NCBI GenBank assembly: GCA_963829485.1 | Contig: CAWHIK010000006.1 | Location: 248,001 to 312,000, forward strand | Source of the DNA: JBGPQJ01 sp963829485 | GTDB taxonomy: Bacteria; Chloroflexota; Anaerolineae; Anaerolineales; Villigracilaceae | Length of the DNA stretch: 64,000 nucleotides | Direction of reading: 5' to 3' | Shown: piece after piece, positions 1 through 7,806 of the stretch | How positions within the stretch are numbered: position 1 is the stretch's first letter | How the letters are laid out: every line of letters starts with the position of its first letter | The notes under the pieces: model-generated | Databases searched by the model: none | What the model saw: only the letters and a program-made list of their open reading frames with translations | What the model was told of the DNA's origin: nothing | Translations under genes and position numbers: made by a program

Positions 1-258
1 GACCGATTTGCCGATCCCGCTGAACCCGGCCAGGGAGGCTGCATTCAACAGGATGGTCAACAGGATGACCGGTGCGATGAACATGACACCCCCCATGGTG
101 GGTGTGCCCATTTTCACCAGGTGCTGGGTCGGTTCCTCAACGCGGATGATCTTGCCCACTTTGAAATGGCGCAAAATCCGCAGGAGAGGTCCGCCCCAGA
201 TGACGGTAAGCATGAAGCTCAAGGCTGCCAGGCTGACGGCGAGGGAGGTTTCCTTCAT
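1..258 (-). CDS. mraY: phospho-N-acetylmuramoyl-pentapeptide transferase, 5' part only
   Basis: MraY moves phospho-MurNAc-pentapeptide from UDP to undecaprenyl phosphate in the membrane, making lipid I. Only the first 86 codons are in the window; the gene runs off the left edge. The translation starts MKETSLAV, has a first membrane segment, then the MraY signature HLVKMGTPTMGG at about residues 46-57, followed by a second hydrophobic stretch. The start codon overlaps the murF stop (ATGA), which indicates translational coupling in the same operon. The family match is clear despite truncation by the window edge. Confidence 0.93.
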   Translation of the reverse strand, partial: MKETSLAVSLAALSFMLTVIWGGPLLRILRHFKVGKIIRVEEPTQHLVKMGTPTMGGVMFIAPVILLTILLNAASLAGFSGIGKSV

Positions 259-1676
259 CCTTCAACCTCCAACGCGGATGTGATCCGGTCCATTCTCAAG
301 CCGTGTGAACCTTTCAAGAGGACAAAATCCTGACTGGATAAATTGCTGCGCAGCCAGCCGGTCAACTTCTCGATGTCCTCAAATTCAACTATGCTCTCCT
401 TCTTCATCCCTGCCTTGCGTGCTGCATCTGCGATCGCATGGGCGCGCGTCCCAAGTGTCACGAGCATATCCGCCACGCGGGCTGCCCGTACACCGACCAT
501 TTCGTGTCCTTGTTTTTCATATTGTCCCAGCTCGAGCATATCGCCCAGCACTGCGATCTTGCGCCCGTCCATCTCATCAAGCAGATTAAGGGCTGCCATC
601 ATGGATTCGGGCGAGGCGTTGTAGGTGTCGTCGAGCAGCATCGCGCCGGAGGCTGTCCGTACGGCGACCATGCGCAGCTGGGTATGCCCGCGCTGCAAGC
701 CGTCGAATATTTCCTGCCAGGTCAGCCCTTCGACCAGGCCAACCGCCGTTGCACGGAGGGCAGTATGAACCGAATGCTGACCGATCATGGGAGCGCGCGT
801 ATGCAGGATCTCGTCCTGGTAGTGAAGCCGGAAGCGGATGCCTTCCAAGCCTTCACTCTCAACCTCGTCCGCCCACAGATCGGCTTGTGGATCAAGCCCA
901 TAGTAGAAAATTCTCGCTTTCGTCCTGTTCGCCATCCAGCGCACCCAGGGGTCGTCGTGATTCAGAATGGCAGTACCATCCGGGGCGGGGGGCAGCGCTT
1001 CGACCAGCTCTGCTTTTCCCCGGGCGATGTCCTCCTGCGATCCTGCCCGTTCAGCATGGACGGTGCCGATGTTGGTGATGACACCCACTGAAGGAAGCGC
1101 GATGTCGCAGAGGAATTTGATCTCGCCCGGAACATAGAATCCCATTTCCAGCACGGCGCGCTCATGCCCGGTCCCCAGTTTGAGCAGGGTGAGAGGAAGA
1201 CCGATCTCGTTATTCAGATTTCCCGGGCTCTTGAGCGTGTGGTAGCGCTGTGAAAGCACCTCGGATATGATCTCCTTGGTCGTTGATTTCCCCACGCTTC
1301 CGGTGATTCCGATCACACGCACGTTCAGTTTTTTCCGCCAGAACCCTGCGATTCGTTGCAGAGCCATCAGGCTGTTATCCACCAATATACACACGGGGAG
1401 GGTGATGGGTTCCACCACGGCCGGTATGTTGTTTCGACGGAAATCAAGCATGGCAAAATTACCGGGAACTTCGTGCTCGATCAACGCGAAGGAAGCGCCT
1501 CGGCGAAAGGCTTCGGCAACATAATCGTGACCATCCACCCGTTCACCGGGCAGCGCCACGAACATCCCGCCGGGGATCGCCTGCCTGGAATCAATCGCCG
1601 CCTCGGTGATGACCAGGTCGGACATCGTCGGGCGTGAGTGAGTCAGGGCTTCGAACGCGTCTGCAAGAGTTAACAT
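255..1676 (-). CDS. murF: UDP-MurNAc-tripeptide--D-alanyl-D-alanine ligase
   Basis: MurF is a cytoplasmic ATP-dependent ligase that adds D-Ala-D-Ala to the UDP-MurNAc peptide. The 473-residue length is normal. The N-terminal substrate domain covers about residues 1-95, the P-loop GITGSVGKST lies near 123-132, and the central ATPase contains NNEIGLPLTLL, AVLEMG and ITNIGTVH. The C-terminal ligase domain contains LLDDTYNASPESM. The start codon overlaps the ftsI stop (TAATG), and the 3' end overlaps mraY. It reads as MurF rather than MurE because of the NNEIG and AVLEMG segments. No murE lies between it and ftsI. Confidence 0.95.
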   Translation of the reverse strand: MLTLADAFEALTHSRPTMSDLVITEAAIDSRQAIPGGMFVALPGERVDGHDYVAEAFRRGASFALIEHEVPGNFAMLDFRRNNIPAVVEPITLPVCILVDNSLMALQRIAGFWRKKLNVRVIGITGSVGKSTTKEIISEVLSQRYHTLKSPGNLNNEIGLPLTLLKLGTGHERAVLEMGFYVPGEIKFLCDIALPSVGVITNIGTVHAERAGSQEDIARGKAELVEALPPAPDGTAILNHDDPWVRWMANRTKARIFYYGLDPQADLWADEVESEGLEGIRFRLHYQDEILHTRAPMIGQHSVHTALRATAVGLVEGLTWQEIFDGLQRGHTQLRMVAVRTASGAMLLDDTYNASPESMMAALNLLDEMDGRKIAVLGDMLELGQYEKQGHEMVGVRAARVADMLVTLGTRAHAIADAARKAGMKKESIVEFEDIEKLTGWLRSNLSSQDFVLLKGSHGLRMDRITSALEVEG

Positions 1677-3427
1677 TATTGTCCAGCCAACACTTCCCTG
1701 ATGCTGTCGGGCGGGATACCCATCAGGACGACCAGCCTTGAGGCAACTCTTTCAAAGACTGGAGCTGCCACCTGGGATGCCCATTCGGACGTCTGCGGCT
1801 TTTCCAGCCACACATAGACCATGAACTGTGGATTCTCGATCGGACCCCAGCCGATGAATGAAGCGTTGGTCACGCCATCCAAATAACCGCCAGGCCCCGG
1901 GATCTGCGCAGTGCCCGTCTTGCCCACCAGCCGGTAACCGGGAACGTCCACAACACCTTCGCCTCGTTCCAGGGATTGCGCCAGCATCTCTGTCAGCGTA
2001 CGGGCGGTCTGGGCGCTGATGGGTGTCCCTGCGACCTGGGTGGGAGTGTTGTATTGGCGTCCATTCGTGACGATGCTCTTGACAATGTGCGGAACGACCA
2101 TCTTTCCGTCATTGGCAACCGCGGAGACTGCCATCATCATCTGGATGGGCGTGACAGCCACACCCTGACCAAACGAATTGGTCCCAAGGTCCACCTGGTA
2201 CCAGTCGTCATCGCCGGGCAGTTTCAGGCGACCGCTGGCTTCACCGACGAGGTCGATGCCGGTTGGGTGTCCGATGCCGAACTTCTGCATGTAGTTGTAA
2301 AAATCGGTATTGCCGACTTCATCAGCGATCCAGCTGAAGCACACATTAAGTGAGTGCTCGAGGCATCCGACCATATCCTGAGCACCCCACGCCCCGCCGT
2401 CCCAGTTATGGATGTACGCCCCGCCGATCTCGTAGTATCCGGGGTCGAAGAAGGGAGTGGTGGGAGCAACGGTCCCGGTGTCCAGTGCCGCAGCCATGGT
2501 CATGACCTTGAAGACCGATCCCGGCTCATACTGGGTGCTGATGGACCGGTTGAAAGCCGTACCGTTCGGGTACGCCTTGTCGAAGGTCCAGTATTCGTTG
2601 AGGTTCAGCCGGGGCGAGGAGGTCATGGCAAGAATTTCACCCGTTTTTGGGTCCATCACGATGATGGTGCCGTTTTCCGCTCCGGTAGCTGTGAGTGTGG
2701 TGTCGAGGATGTCTTCCACCATGGCTTGAATCTCACGGTCGATCGTCAGGACCAGGTTTGAGCCGCGGGGGATGTCGGGCATTTGCTCGACCAGGTTGGG
2801 GTCGGAGGGGATCCAGACCAGTTTCGGCTGTCCGGCGAGGAGGTCGTTGTATTTTTCCTCTACACCGTAGTAACCACGGTCCTCACGACTGACAAATCCC
2901 AGCACGTTGGAGGCAAGATCGCTCTCCGGGTAACTGCGGGCAAGGTGAGCTTTAAAATGCAGGCCGGACAGGCTGGGTGCATTTTCTCCGCCAACATATT
3001 GAGCGGAAAATTGTTCCTTCAGGCTCTGGAGCTCAGCAACCTTATCGGCGGAAATATGATCGCCCAGGTAGACATACTTCTGGTTTGCAGGTGCCTGGGT
3101 GAGTTTGGTAACGATCTCTCCTGCATCCATCCCGAGGGCAACGTTGAGCGCCAGCGCGATGGTTTGCGGATTTCGCATTTCTTCCAGGCTTACACCCACC
3201 TCATACACGGTTCTGTTTCCCGCCAGGAGATTGCCGTTTCGGTCGTACACTTCACCGCGCGGGGGGTAGATCGTCTGGTACTCACCTTGGTACATGTCAC
3301 CCTGGTCGCGCAATGCCGATGCCTGTGGGCTGGATTGAATGCGAAACATCTGGACGATGATCGCAATCGCAACGAAAACGAAAATTCCGGTGAGTATGAG
3401 CGAGCGCCATTGATACTGCTGTTTCAT
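1676..3427 (-). CDS. ftsI: FtsI/PBP2-type peptidoglycan transpeptidase
   Basis: This class B penicillin-binding protein should crosslink septal peptidoglycan. Its 583 residues include a short cytoplasmic tail, one membrane anchor at about 10-30, a dimerisation domain, and a transpeptidase domain. All three active-site motifs are visible: SVFK with nucleophile Ser304 and Lys307, SLN at 359-361, and KTG at 503-505. No PASTA repeats follow the catalytic domain. It starts 9 bases after the ftsL-like gene and overlaps murF, as expected in a division operon. Confidence 0.94.
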   Translation of the reverse strand: MKQQYQWRSLILTGIFVFVAIAIIVQMFRIQSSPQASALRDQGDMYQGEYQTIYPPRGEVYDRNGNLLAGNRTVYEVGVSLEEMRNPQTIALALNVALGMDAGEIVTKLTQAPANQKYVYLGDHISADKVAELQSLKEQFSAQYVGGENAPSLSGLHFKAHLARSYPESDLASNVLGFVSREDRGYYGVEEKYNDLLAGQPKLVWIPSDPNLVEQMPDIPRGSNLVLTIDREIQAMVEDILDTTLTATGAENGTIIVMDPKTGEILAMTSSPRLNLNEYWTFDKAYPNGTAFNRSISTQYEPGSVFKVMTMAAALDTGTVAPTTPFFDPGYYEIGGAYIHNWDGGAWGAQDMVGCLEHSLNVCFSWIADEVGNTDFYNYMQKFGIGHPTGIDLVGEASGRLKLPGDDDWYQVDLGTNSFGQGVAVTPIQMMMAVSAVANDGKMVVPHIVKSIVTNGRQYNTPTQVAGTPISAQTARTLTEMLAQSLERGEGVVDVPGYRLVGKTGTAQIPGPGGYLDGVTNASFIGWGPIENPQFMVYVWLEKPQTSEWASQVAAPVFERVASRLVVLMGIPPDSIREVLAGQ

Positions 3428-3436
3428 CCCATTCTC

Positions 3437-3940
3437 CTAACGGGTTGCCGCGTTCTGCATTTGTTCGTCAAACCAGCCGAACAAGGACTGGGAAAATCTC
3501 GGGTCGAGGGCGGGTGAGTGCCTCGAGACGGTGGAGGCTGCCATCACCACAGGAGCGGGGGGAAAATATCCGGGGACTGAGATGAAATCCACTTCTCCCG
3601 GATCAGCTGGGACAAATCCCATTTCTTCAGCTCGGGAGAGCAGGTTTCCCGTTGACAGAAGCTCCGCTAGTTCGGTTTCCAGATCAGCATTCTTTCTCTG
3701 GGCTTCGGCAATATCAGCCTCCAGCACCTGGACTTCGCGTCCGGCTAACGCTGCCTTGGATGTGACGTTGAGGTAAATGCCTGTGACCATGCCCACGGCG
3801 ATGGTACCTACCAGAAATAGACCGATCCATTTGCGTTGAGTCCGCCAGGGGGCTTCCTTGTACGCAAGAGCCAGGTGGTCCATCTTCGAACGGGTGGCGT
3901 GGATGGTTTCGTCCACTTTTTGATTTCTGATTTTCATCAT
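3437..3940 (-). CDS. FtsL-like division protein
   Basis: The product is a 167-residue bitopic membrane protein. It has a basic cytoplasmic N-terminus, one transmembrane segment at about residues 38-60, then a heptad-rich coiled coil (about 65-100, around LEADIAEAQRKNADLETEL) and a poorly conserved tail. This is the architecture of FtsL, which joins FtsB and FtsQ to activate septal synthesis. FtsL sequences diverge strongly, so the call rests on architecture and on its position between rsmH and ftsI. Its ATG overlaps the rsmH stop (TAATG). Confidence 0.8.
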   Translation of the reverse strand: MMKIRNQKVDETIHATRSKMDHLALAYKEAPWRTQRKWIGLFLVGTIAVGMVTGIYLNVTSKAALAGREVQVLEADIAEAQRKNADLETELAELLSTGNLLSRAEEMGFVPADPGEVDFISVPGYFPPAPVVMAASTVSRHSPALDPRFSQSLFGWFDEQMQNAATR

Positions 3941-4860
3941 TAAATCTTTTCAGCAATCCTTAGTTTTGCGCTGCGTGCCCGCGGGTTGTCGGAAACTTCC
4001 GTTTCCGCAGGGGTGATCGGCTTGCGTGTGACTTTCCTGATCGATGCCTTGTGTCCGCAGGTGCACATGGGTTGTCGGGGTGGACACAGGCAATCGGTGC
4101 TCTCCATGTTGATGTAGTCCTTTACGATCCGGTCTTCCAACGAATGAAAACTGATTACTGCTAGTCTCCCGCCTGTGTTTAGTGCCTGTACTGCCTGCGG
4201 AAGCGCTGCTTCGATGGATTTCAACTCTTCATTGACTGCTATTCTCAACGCTTGAAAGGTGCGGGTGGCCGGGTGGAGGTGGTCTTTCGCGCCACCGGAG
4301 CCTGCCACGACTGCTGCGAGTTGTTTGGTCGTACCCAGCGGCCTTGCCCGAACGATTGCCCGTGCAATCCGCCTCGCGTTGCGGTCTTCTCCATATCGGA
4401 AGATGATCTCAGCCAGTTCTGCCTCGCTCATTTGGTTGACCAATTCCGCGGCCGAGATCGGACTGTCCGGACTGAACCGCATGTCGAGCGGCGCATCCTG
4501 CTGGAAGGAAAAACCTCGTTCGGGAGTGTCGAATTGCATCGAGGAGACCCCGAGGTCGAACACAATTCCGTCCACACCTATCCAGCCGATCCTCTCGAGC
4601 ACATTGGTCAGTTCCACGTAAGAAGCTCGTTCGATCCGCATCCTCTCACCGAAAGGGGTGAGCCGGTCCCTGGCGATGGAAATTGCCTGGGGATCCAGGT
4701 CGAGACCGAGAAGTCTGCCATCCGGCTGGCTGGCTTCCAGGATTCCCTGGGCGTGCCCGCCGGCGCCGAGTGTGCAATCCACGTAGGAACATCCGCTCCT
4801 GGGCTGCAACGCGTGTATAATGTCTTGGTAAAGTACAGGTATATGCGGCCCGGCAGTCAT
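3940..4860 (-). CDS. rsmH: 16S rRNA (cytosine-1402-N4)-methyltransferase
   Basis: RsmH (MraW) methylates N4 of C1402 in the ribosomal P site using S-adenosylmethionine. The 306-residue protein begins with the typical HIPVLYQDI and has the SAM-binding DCTLGAGGHAQGIL near residues 28-41. It also has FDLGVSSMQFD, GFSFQQDAPLDMRF and, near the C-terminus, ISFHSLEDRIVKDY, all hallmark RsmH segments. It follows mraZ by 9 bases and overlaps the ftsL-like gene. Confidence 0.96.
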   Translation of the reverse strand: MTAGPHIPVLYQDIIHALQPRSGCSYVDCTLGAGGHAQGILEASQPDGRLLGLDLDPQAISIARDRLTPFGERMRIERASYVELTNVLERIGWIGVDGIVFDLGVSSMQFDTPERGFSFQQDAPLDMRFSPDSPISAAELVNQMSEAELAEIIFRYGEDRNARRIARAIVRARPLGTTKQLAAVVAGSGGAKDHLHPATRTFQALRIAVNEELKSIEAALPQAVQALNTGGRLAVISFHSLEDRIVKDYINMESTDCLCPPRQPMCTCGHKASIRKVTRKPITPAETEVSDNPRARSAKLRIAEKI

Positions 4861-4869
4861 TACTACTGC

Positions 4870-5310
4870 CTACTTATCCGCCGCGAGGTTGAAAGCAGAG
4901 AATCGGTGTGCGTTGGCTTCCGCGTCCTGCAGGTTCTTCATCTGCTGTTCCCATTCGCTGGGCAGCCAGATTTCAAAGTACTCACCCTGCCCGATCACCA
5001 TGGCCTCGCCTTCCAGTTTGAGGAATTGCCGCGAATGCTGTGGAACCAGGATGCGGCCGGCTTTGTCCACTTCCACTTGATACGCATTGGACAGGATCAA
5101 CCGGCGAAGCAGGCGGGCGGTGGGGTCGGTCAAGGTGATGGAGGTGATCTTGGCGAGAACCTGTTCGAAAGCCTCGGGAGTCATCACCATCAAGTTCATG
5201 TCAAAACCTTGCGTGATGTAAGCGCCCTTGTTCAATAACTCACGGAAGCGGGCTGGGATTGTCAGCCGCCCTTTTTCATCCAATGAGTGTTGGTACTGGC
5301 CTATGAACAT
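4870..5310 (-). CDS. mraZ: MraZ transcriptional regulator
   Basis: MraZ is an AbrB-fold DNA-binding protein that binds repeats upstream of its own gene and controls the dcw operon. The 146 residues contain two tandem SpoVT/AbrB-like halves marked by EKGRLTIPARF (about 13-23) and KAGRILVPQHSR (about 82-93). A ribosome-binding site AAAGGAG lies upstream of the ATG. The four-repeat operator at 5378-5412 matches the known MraZ box spacing, which supports autoregulation here. Confidence 0.95.
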   Translation of the reverse strand: MFIGQYQHSLDEKGRLTIPARFRELLNKGAYITQGFDMNLMVMTPEAFEQVLAKITSITLTDPTARLLRRLILSNAYQVEVDKAGRILVPQHSRQFLKLEGEAMVIGQGEYFEIWLPSEWEQQMKNLQDAEANAHRFSAFNLAADK

Positions 5311-5377
5311 ACGTTCTACTTACTCCTTTAATAGCAATTCGCCGGGGCATCCGGCGAACTGATGGAGATCGATTTTC

Positions 5378-5412
5378 TACCACTTTCTCCCACAACGTCC
5401 CACTTGCACCCA
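5378..5412 (-). promoter_or_regulatory. MraZ box: four TGGGN-type repeats
   Basis: Read on the minus strand the site is TGGGT, TGGGA, TGGGA and TGGTA, each separated by exactly 5 bases, giving one repeat per 10-bp helical turn. This matches the MraZ operator described in other bacteria. It starts 1 base downstream of the -10 element and covers the likely transcription start, as expected for repression by MraZ. Confidence 0.85.
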
Positions 5413-5413
5413 T

Positions 5414-5442
5414 ATTTTACTTAATTTTTGGTTAAGATGCAA
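5414..5442 (-). promoter_or_regulatory. promoter of the mraZ (dcw) operon
   Basis: On the minus strand a -35 element TTGCAT (5442-5437) is followed after a 17-bp spacer by a -10 element TAAAAT (5419-5414). The MraZ box lies immediately downstream. The spacing is ideal for the housekeeping sigma factor. Confidence 0.78.
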
Positions 5443-5537
5443 GTAGTACTTTCGGTCAATTGCCTAAAAAAGCCTGTTTTTATGCACATTGGGATGTTTT
5501 AAGCCCCACAATCCACCATAGAATTGCCCATTTGGAC

Positions 5538-6461
5538 ATGACCACTTCCCCCCGCATAACATTGTTGGAATCCAATCGATGGATTGATTATGAATTGATC
5601 GATAGCGGAAATGGATCGAAGCTTGAGCGGTTCGGTCCCTACCGCTTTGTTCGGCCCGAGGCACAAGCCATCTGGAAGCCGGCCATGGGTCCAACTGCCT
5701 GGAGCGACGTCCATGGAGTTTTCCAACCCACAAGCGAGGAAAGCGGGGGGCATTGGAATTTTAAAAAACAAGTAAGCGAAAAATGGATGATGCGGTATCC
5801 GTTGGAAAAGCCTGGCAAGGAATTACAGTTCAACGTCATGGCGACCCCCGGACGGCACCTCGGGGTTTTTCCTGAAACGGCTTCGCATTGGGATTGGATG
5901 ACCGGATTGATTACGTCTTCCAAGCGTCCGTTGAAAGTGTTGAACCTTTTTGGGTATACCGGATTAGCCACTTTGGCTGCTGCGGCTGCAGGCGCTTCGG
6001 TCACACACATCGATGCGTCAAAAAAATCAGTGGGGTGGGCGCGCGAGAACCAATCGCTCTCAGGGCTCGAGGATCGTCCCATCCGCTGGATCGTGGACGA
6101 TGCACTGAAATTCGTGCAGCGCGAAAACCGGCGAGGGGTCAAGTACGACGGGATTATTCTCGATCCGCCAAAATTCGGTCGCGGCCCCAAGGGAGAGGTC
6201 TGGGAAGTCTATAAATCCCTCCCCGAACTGCTCGAAAGCTGCCGGTCGGTCCTAAGCGATTCCCCGTTGTTTCTTGTCCTGAATGTTTATGCTGTTCGTG
6301 CGTCAGCGATTCATTTATCCTATGCACTGGAAGAAGCAATGAAAGGTCGGGAGGGTCAATTGGATGCTGGCGAGCTCGTCACTCGTGAAAAGAGCGCCGG
6401 CCGGCTGTTGTCACATGCGGTGTATGCGCGTTGGGAGTTTTTGAATAAGGAAAATCAATGA
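5538..6461 (+). CDS. class I SAM-dependent methyltransferase, RlmI/RlmK type
   Basis: This is probably a 23S rRNA or related RNA methyltransferase. From the ATG at 5538 the protein has about 307 residues. It has a SAM-binding segment LNLFGYTGLATLAAAAAGASVTHIDASKKSV near residues 133-163, and the motif LDPPKFGRG, typical of the RlmI-like family, near 208. The frame is open back to a TTG at 5460, but that extension does not resemble the family, so the ATG is preferred. It lies divergent from mraZ and its stop overlaps the next gene (ATGA). The exact target base cannot be read from the sequence. Confidence 0.8.
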   Translation: MTTSPRITLLESNRWIDYELIDSGNGSKLERFGPYRFVRPEAQAIWKPAMGPTAWSDVHGVFQPTSEESGGHWNFKKQVSEKWMMRYPLEKPGKELQFNVMATPGRHLGVFPETASHWDWMTGLITSSKRPLKVLNLFGYTGLATLAAAAAGASVTHIDASKKSVGWARENQSLSGLEDRPIRWIVDDALKFVQRENRRGVKYDGIILDPPKFGRGPKGEVWEVYKSLPELLESCRSVLSDSPLFLVLNVYAVRASAIHLSYALEEAMKGREGQLDAGELVTREKSAGRLLSHAVYARWEFLNKENQ

Positions 6462-6724
6462 GTGATGTAATATTGTTCGTCGCGCTGGCGTTTATCGTTT
6501 ATTTCATCGGCCATTATGGACGTTCCGCAGACTGGTGGGGTTATCGCGTTTACGTGTTTGGTTTTACCACTGTTGCGGGATTGCTCTTTGCATTGGGATT
6601 AATGAATTTCATGTTTCCATTCCTGTCACTTTGGGGAAAAGCAGTCATCGCCTCAGGCGCAACCATCGGCGCCGTGGTCTTTTCATTGGTTATCCTGAAA
6701 GTATTGTCCAAAAAACTGGATTAA
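6458..6724 (+). CDS. small three-helix membrane protein, function unknown
   Basis: This 88-residue protein consists almost wholly of three hydrophobic segments at about residues 4-20, 28-52 and 58-83, ending in a short basic tail (KVLSKKLD). It has no signal peptide cleavage site and no catalytic motif. The ATG overlaps the stop of the upstream methyltransferase, so the two are probably translated together. I do not recognise the family. Confidence 0.7.
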   Translation: MSDVILFVALAFIVYFIGHYGRSADWWGYRVYVFGFTTVAGLLFALGLMNFMFPFLSLWGKAVIASGATIGAVVFSLVILKVLSKKLD

Positions 6725-6736
6725 TGTTTATGATCG

Positions 6737-6776
6737 AAAACGAGAGCGGACCCGCTTCTAGGTCCGCTCTCGTTTT
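6737..6776. terminator. bidirectional rho-independent terminator
   Basis: A perfect 16-bp inverted repeat (arms 6737-6752 and 6761-6776) with an 8-base loop carries A and T runs at its ends. It can terminate both the plus-strand membrane-protein gene and the minus-strand kinase gene that converge here. Confidence 0.85.
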
Positions 6777-6791
6777 ATTGACGTGTGAAAA

Positions 6792-7763
6792 TTAGTATTG
6801 CGAAATCGAATTTAGCAGGACGGACCTTGATGAGGGATCAAGCTTGTGCCCAGCAATATCCATCCCTAGAAGCAATCCTCCAGCCACAGGCGGCACTGTC
6901 AATCGTTTCAACCGGGCACCGGGAGCAAGCGATTGGATTTTTTCCTGCATGGGCTGGGTCAATACTGTGCCATTCTGGAACATGCTTCCGATCATGATCA
7001 CATCGAACTCAAGATCTTGAATATCAAGCTGACGAATGACGGCATTGGCCAGCTCTCCGAGTTCAGTCCCTGCCCAATGAATCAGGGAAGACGCAACCTC
7101 ATCGCCTGCTTCAGCCGCGATGAACACGAGCGGTGCTGCAGCAGGTCCCAGGTCATATCGGCCAAGTGAATACCCTTCGATAAGATCATCAAGGTTTTTT
7201 GCGTGCGTATATCGGATAAAGGCAGGGGAGAGTGAAGTGGCAGGTCCGCGCCTGGACCATTCATGGGATACCGCCTGGGCTGCTTTATGGATCAACTCTG
7301 AGGCACCCGCGCCTTCACCCATCAGTGTGCCCAGCCCGGTCATCCGGCCGATTCGCTTGCGGTCCTTATCCCAGCCCCAGCAGTTGCAGCCTGTGCCGGA
7401 AACGACAGCGATACCCCAGCCCGAATCGGAGCCGGCGAGAAGACCGAGGATGGCGTCGTTCACGATCTCCACTGGAGCTTTAAGTCCCAGTGTGGCAATG
7501 GCTTGCAGGTGATCCTTTCGCTGAGATTCCCAGTCGTAACCTCCGATGCCGAATCCAGCCCCTGCGATCTGGTCAATGGAGATATCGGCTGCAACGACCG
7601 CCTCATTGAATGCTTCACCCAAAGCCTGTGCCAGGCCGTCATACCCGACCGATTCGTGATTTCCACCGCCGGAATGCCCGAACCCCGCGACGCGGCCAAT
7701 TTCGTCCGCAATCACAATATGGGTCTTCGTTCCTCCGACATCGCCTCCGACAAAGTAGCGCAT
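6792..7763 (-). CDS. BadF/BadG-type sugar kinase, N-acetylglucosamine-kinase-like
   Basis: The protein (323 residues from the ATG at 7763) belongs to the ASKHA fold, BadF/BadG/BcrA/BcrD family, which includes bacterial and eukaryotic N-acetylglucosamine kinases. The phosphate-1 loop GGDVGGTKTH is at residues 6-15, and phosphate-2 VSGTGCNCWGW and the GLLAGSDSG region follow. The frame is open further upstream into the GH4 gene, but homology begins at MRYFVGGDVGG. It is the last gene of the sugar operon, 43 bases after the GH4 glycosidase. It probably phosphorylates an imported amino sugar or glucoside; the substrate is inferred. Confidence 0.8.
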   Translation of the reverse strand: MRYFVGGDVGGTKTHIVIADEIGRVAGFGHSGGGNHESVGYDGLAQALGEAFNEAVVAADISIDQIAGAGFGIGGYDWESQRKDHLQAIATLGLKAPVEIVNDAILGLLAGSDSGWGIAVVSGTGCNCWGWDKDRKRIGRMTGLGTLMGEGAGASELIHKAAQAVSHEWSRRGPATSLSPAFIRYTHAKNLDDLIEGYSLGRYDLGPAAAPLVFIAAEAGDEVASSLIHWAGTELGELANAVIRQLDIQDLEFDVIMIGSMFQNGTVLTQPMQEKIQSLAPGARLKRLTVPPVAGGLLLGMDIAGHKLDPSSRSVLLNSISQY

Positions 7764-7806
7764 CGCGTCAGCCAAGAATCTGAAACCAAATCCCAATAAA
7801 GAATTT

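Noticed and set aside
4252..5238. Plus-strand frame of about 328 codons across rsmH and mraZ
   Set aside because: It is the shadow of two well-conserved minus-strand genes and has no ribosome-binding site or motif.
5460..5537. TTG start giving the methyltransferase 26 extra residues
   Set aside because: The extension overlaps the intergenic promoter region and lacks family similarity, whereas homology begins at the ATG at 5538.
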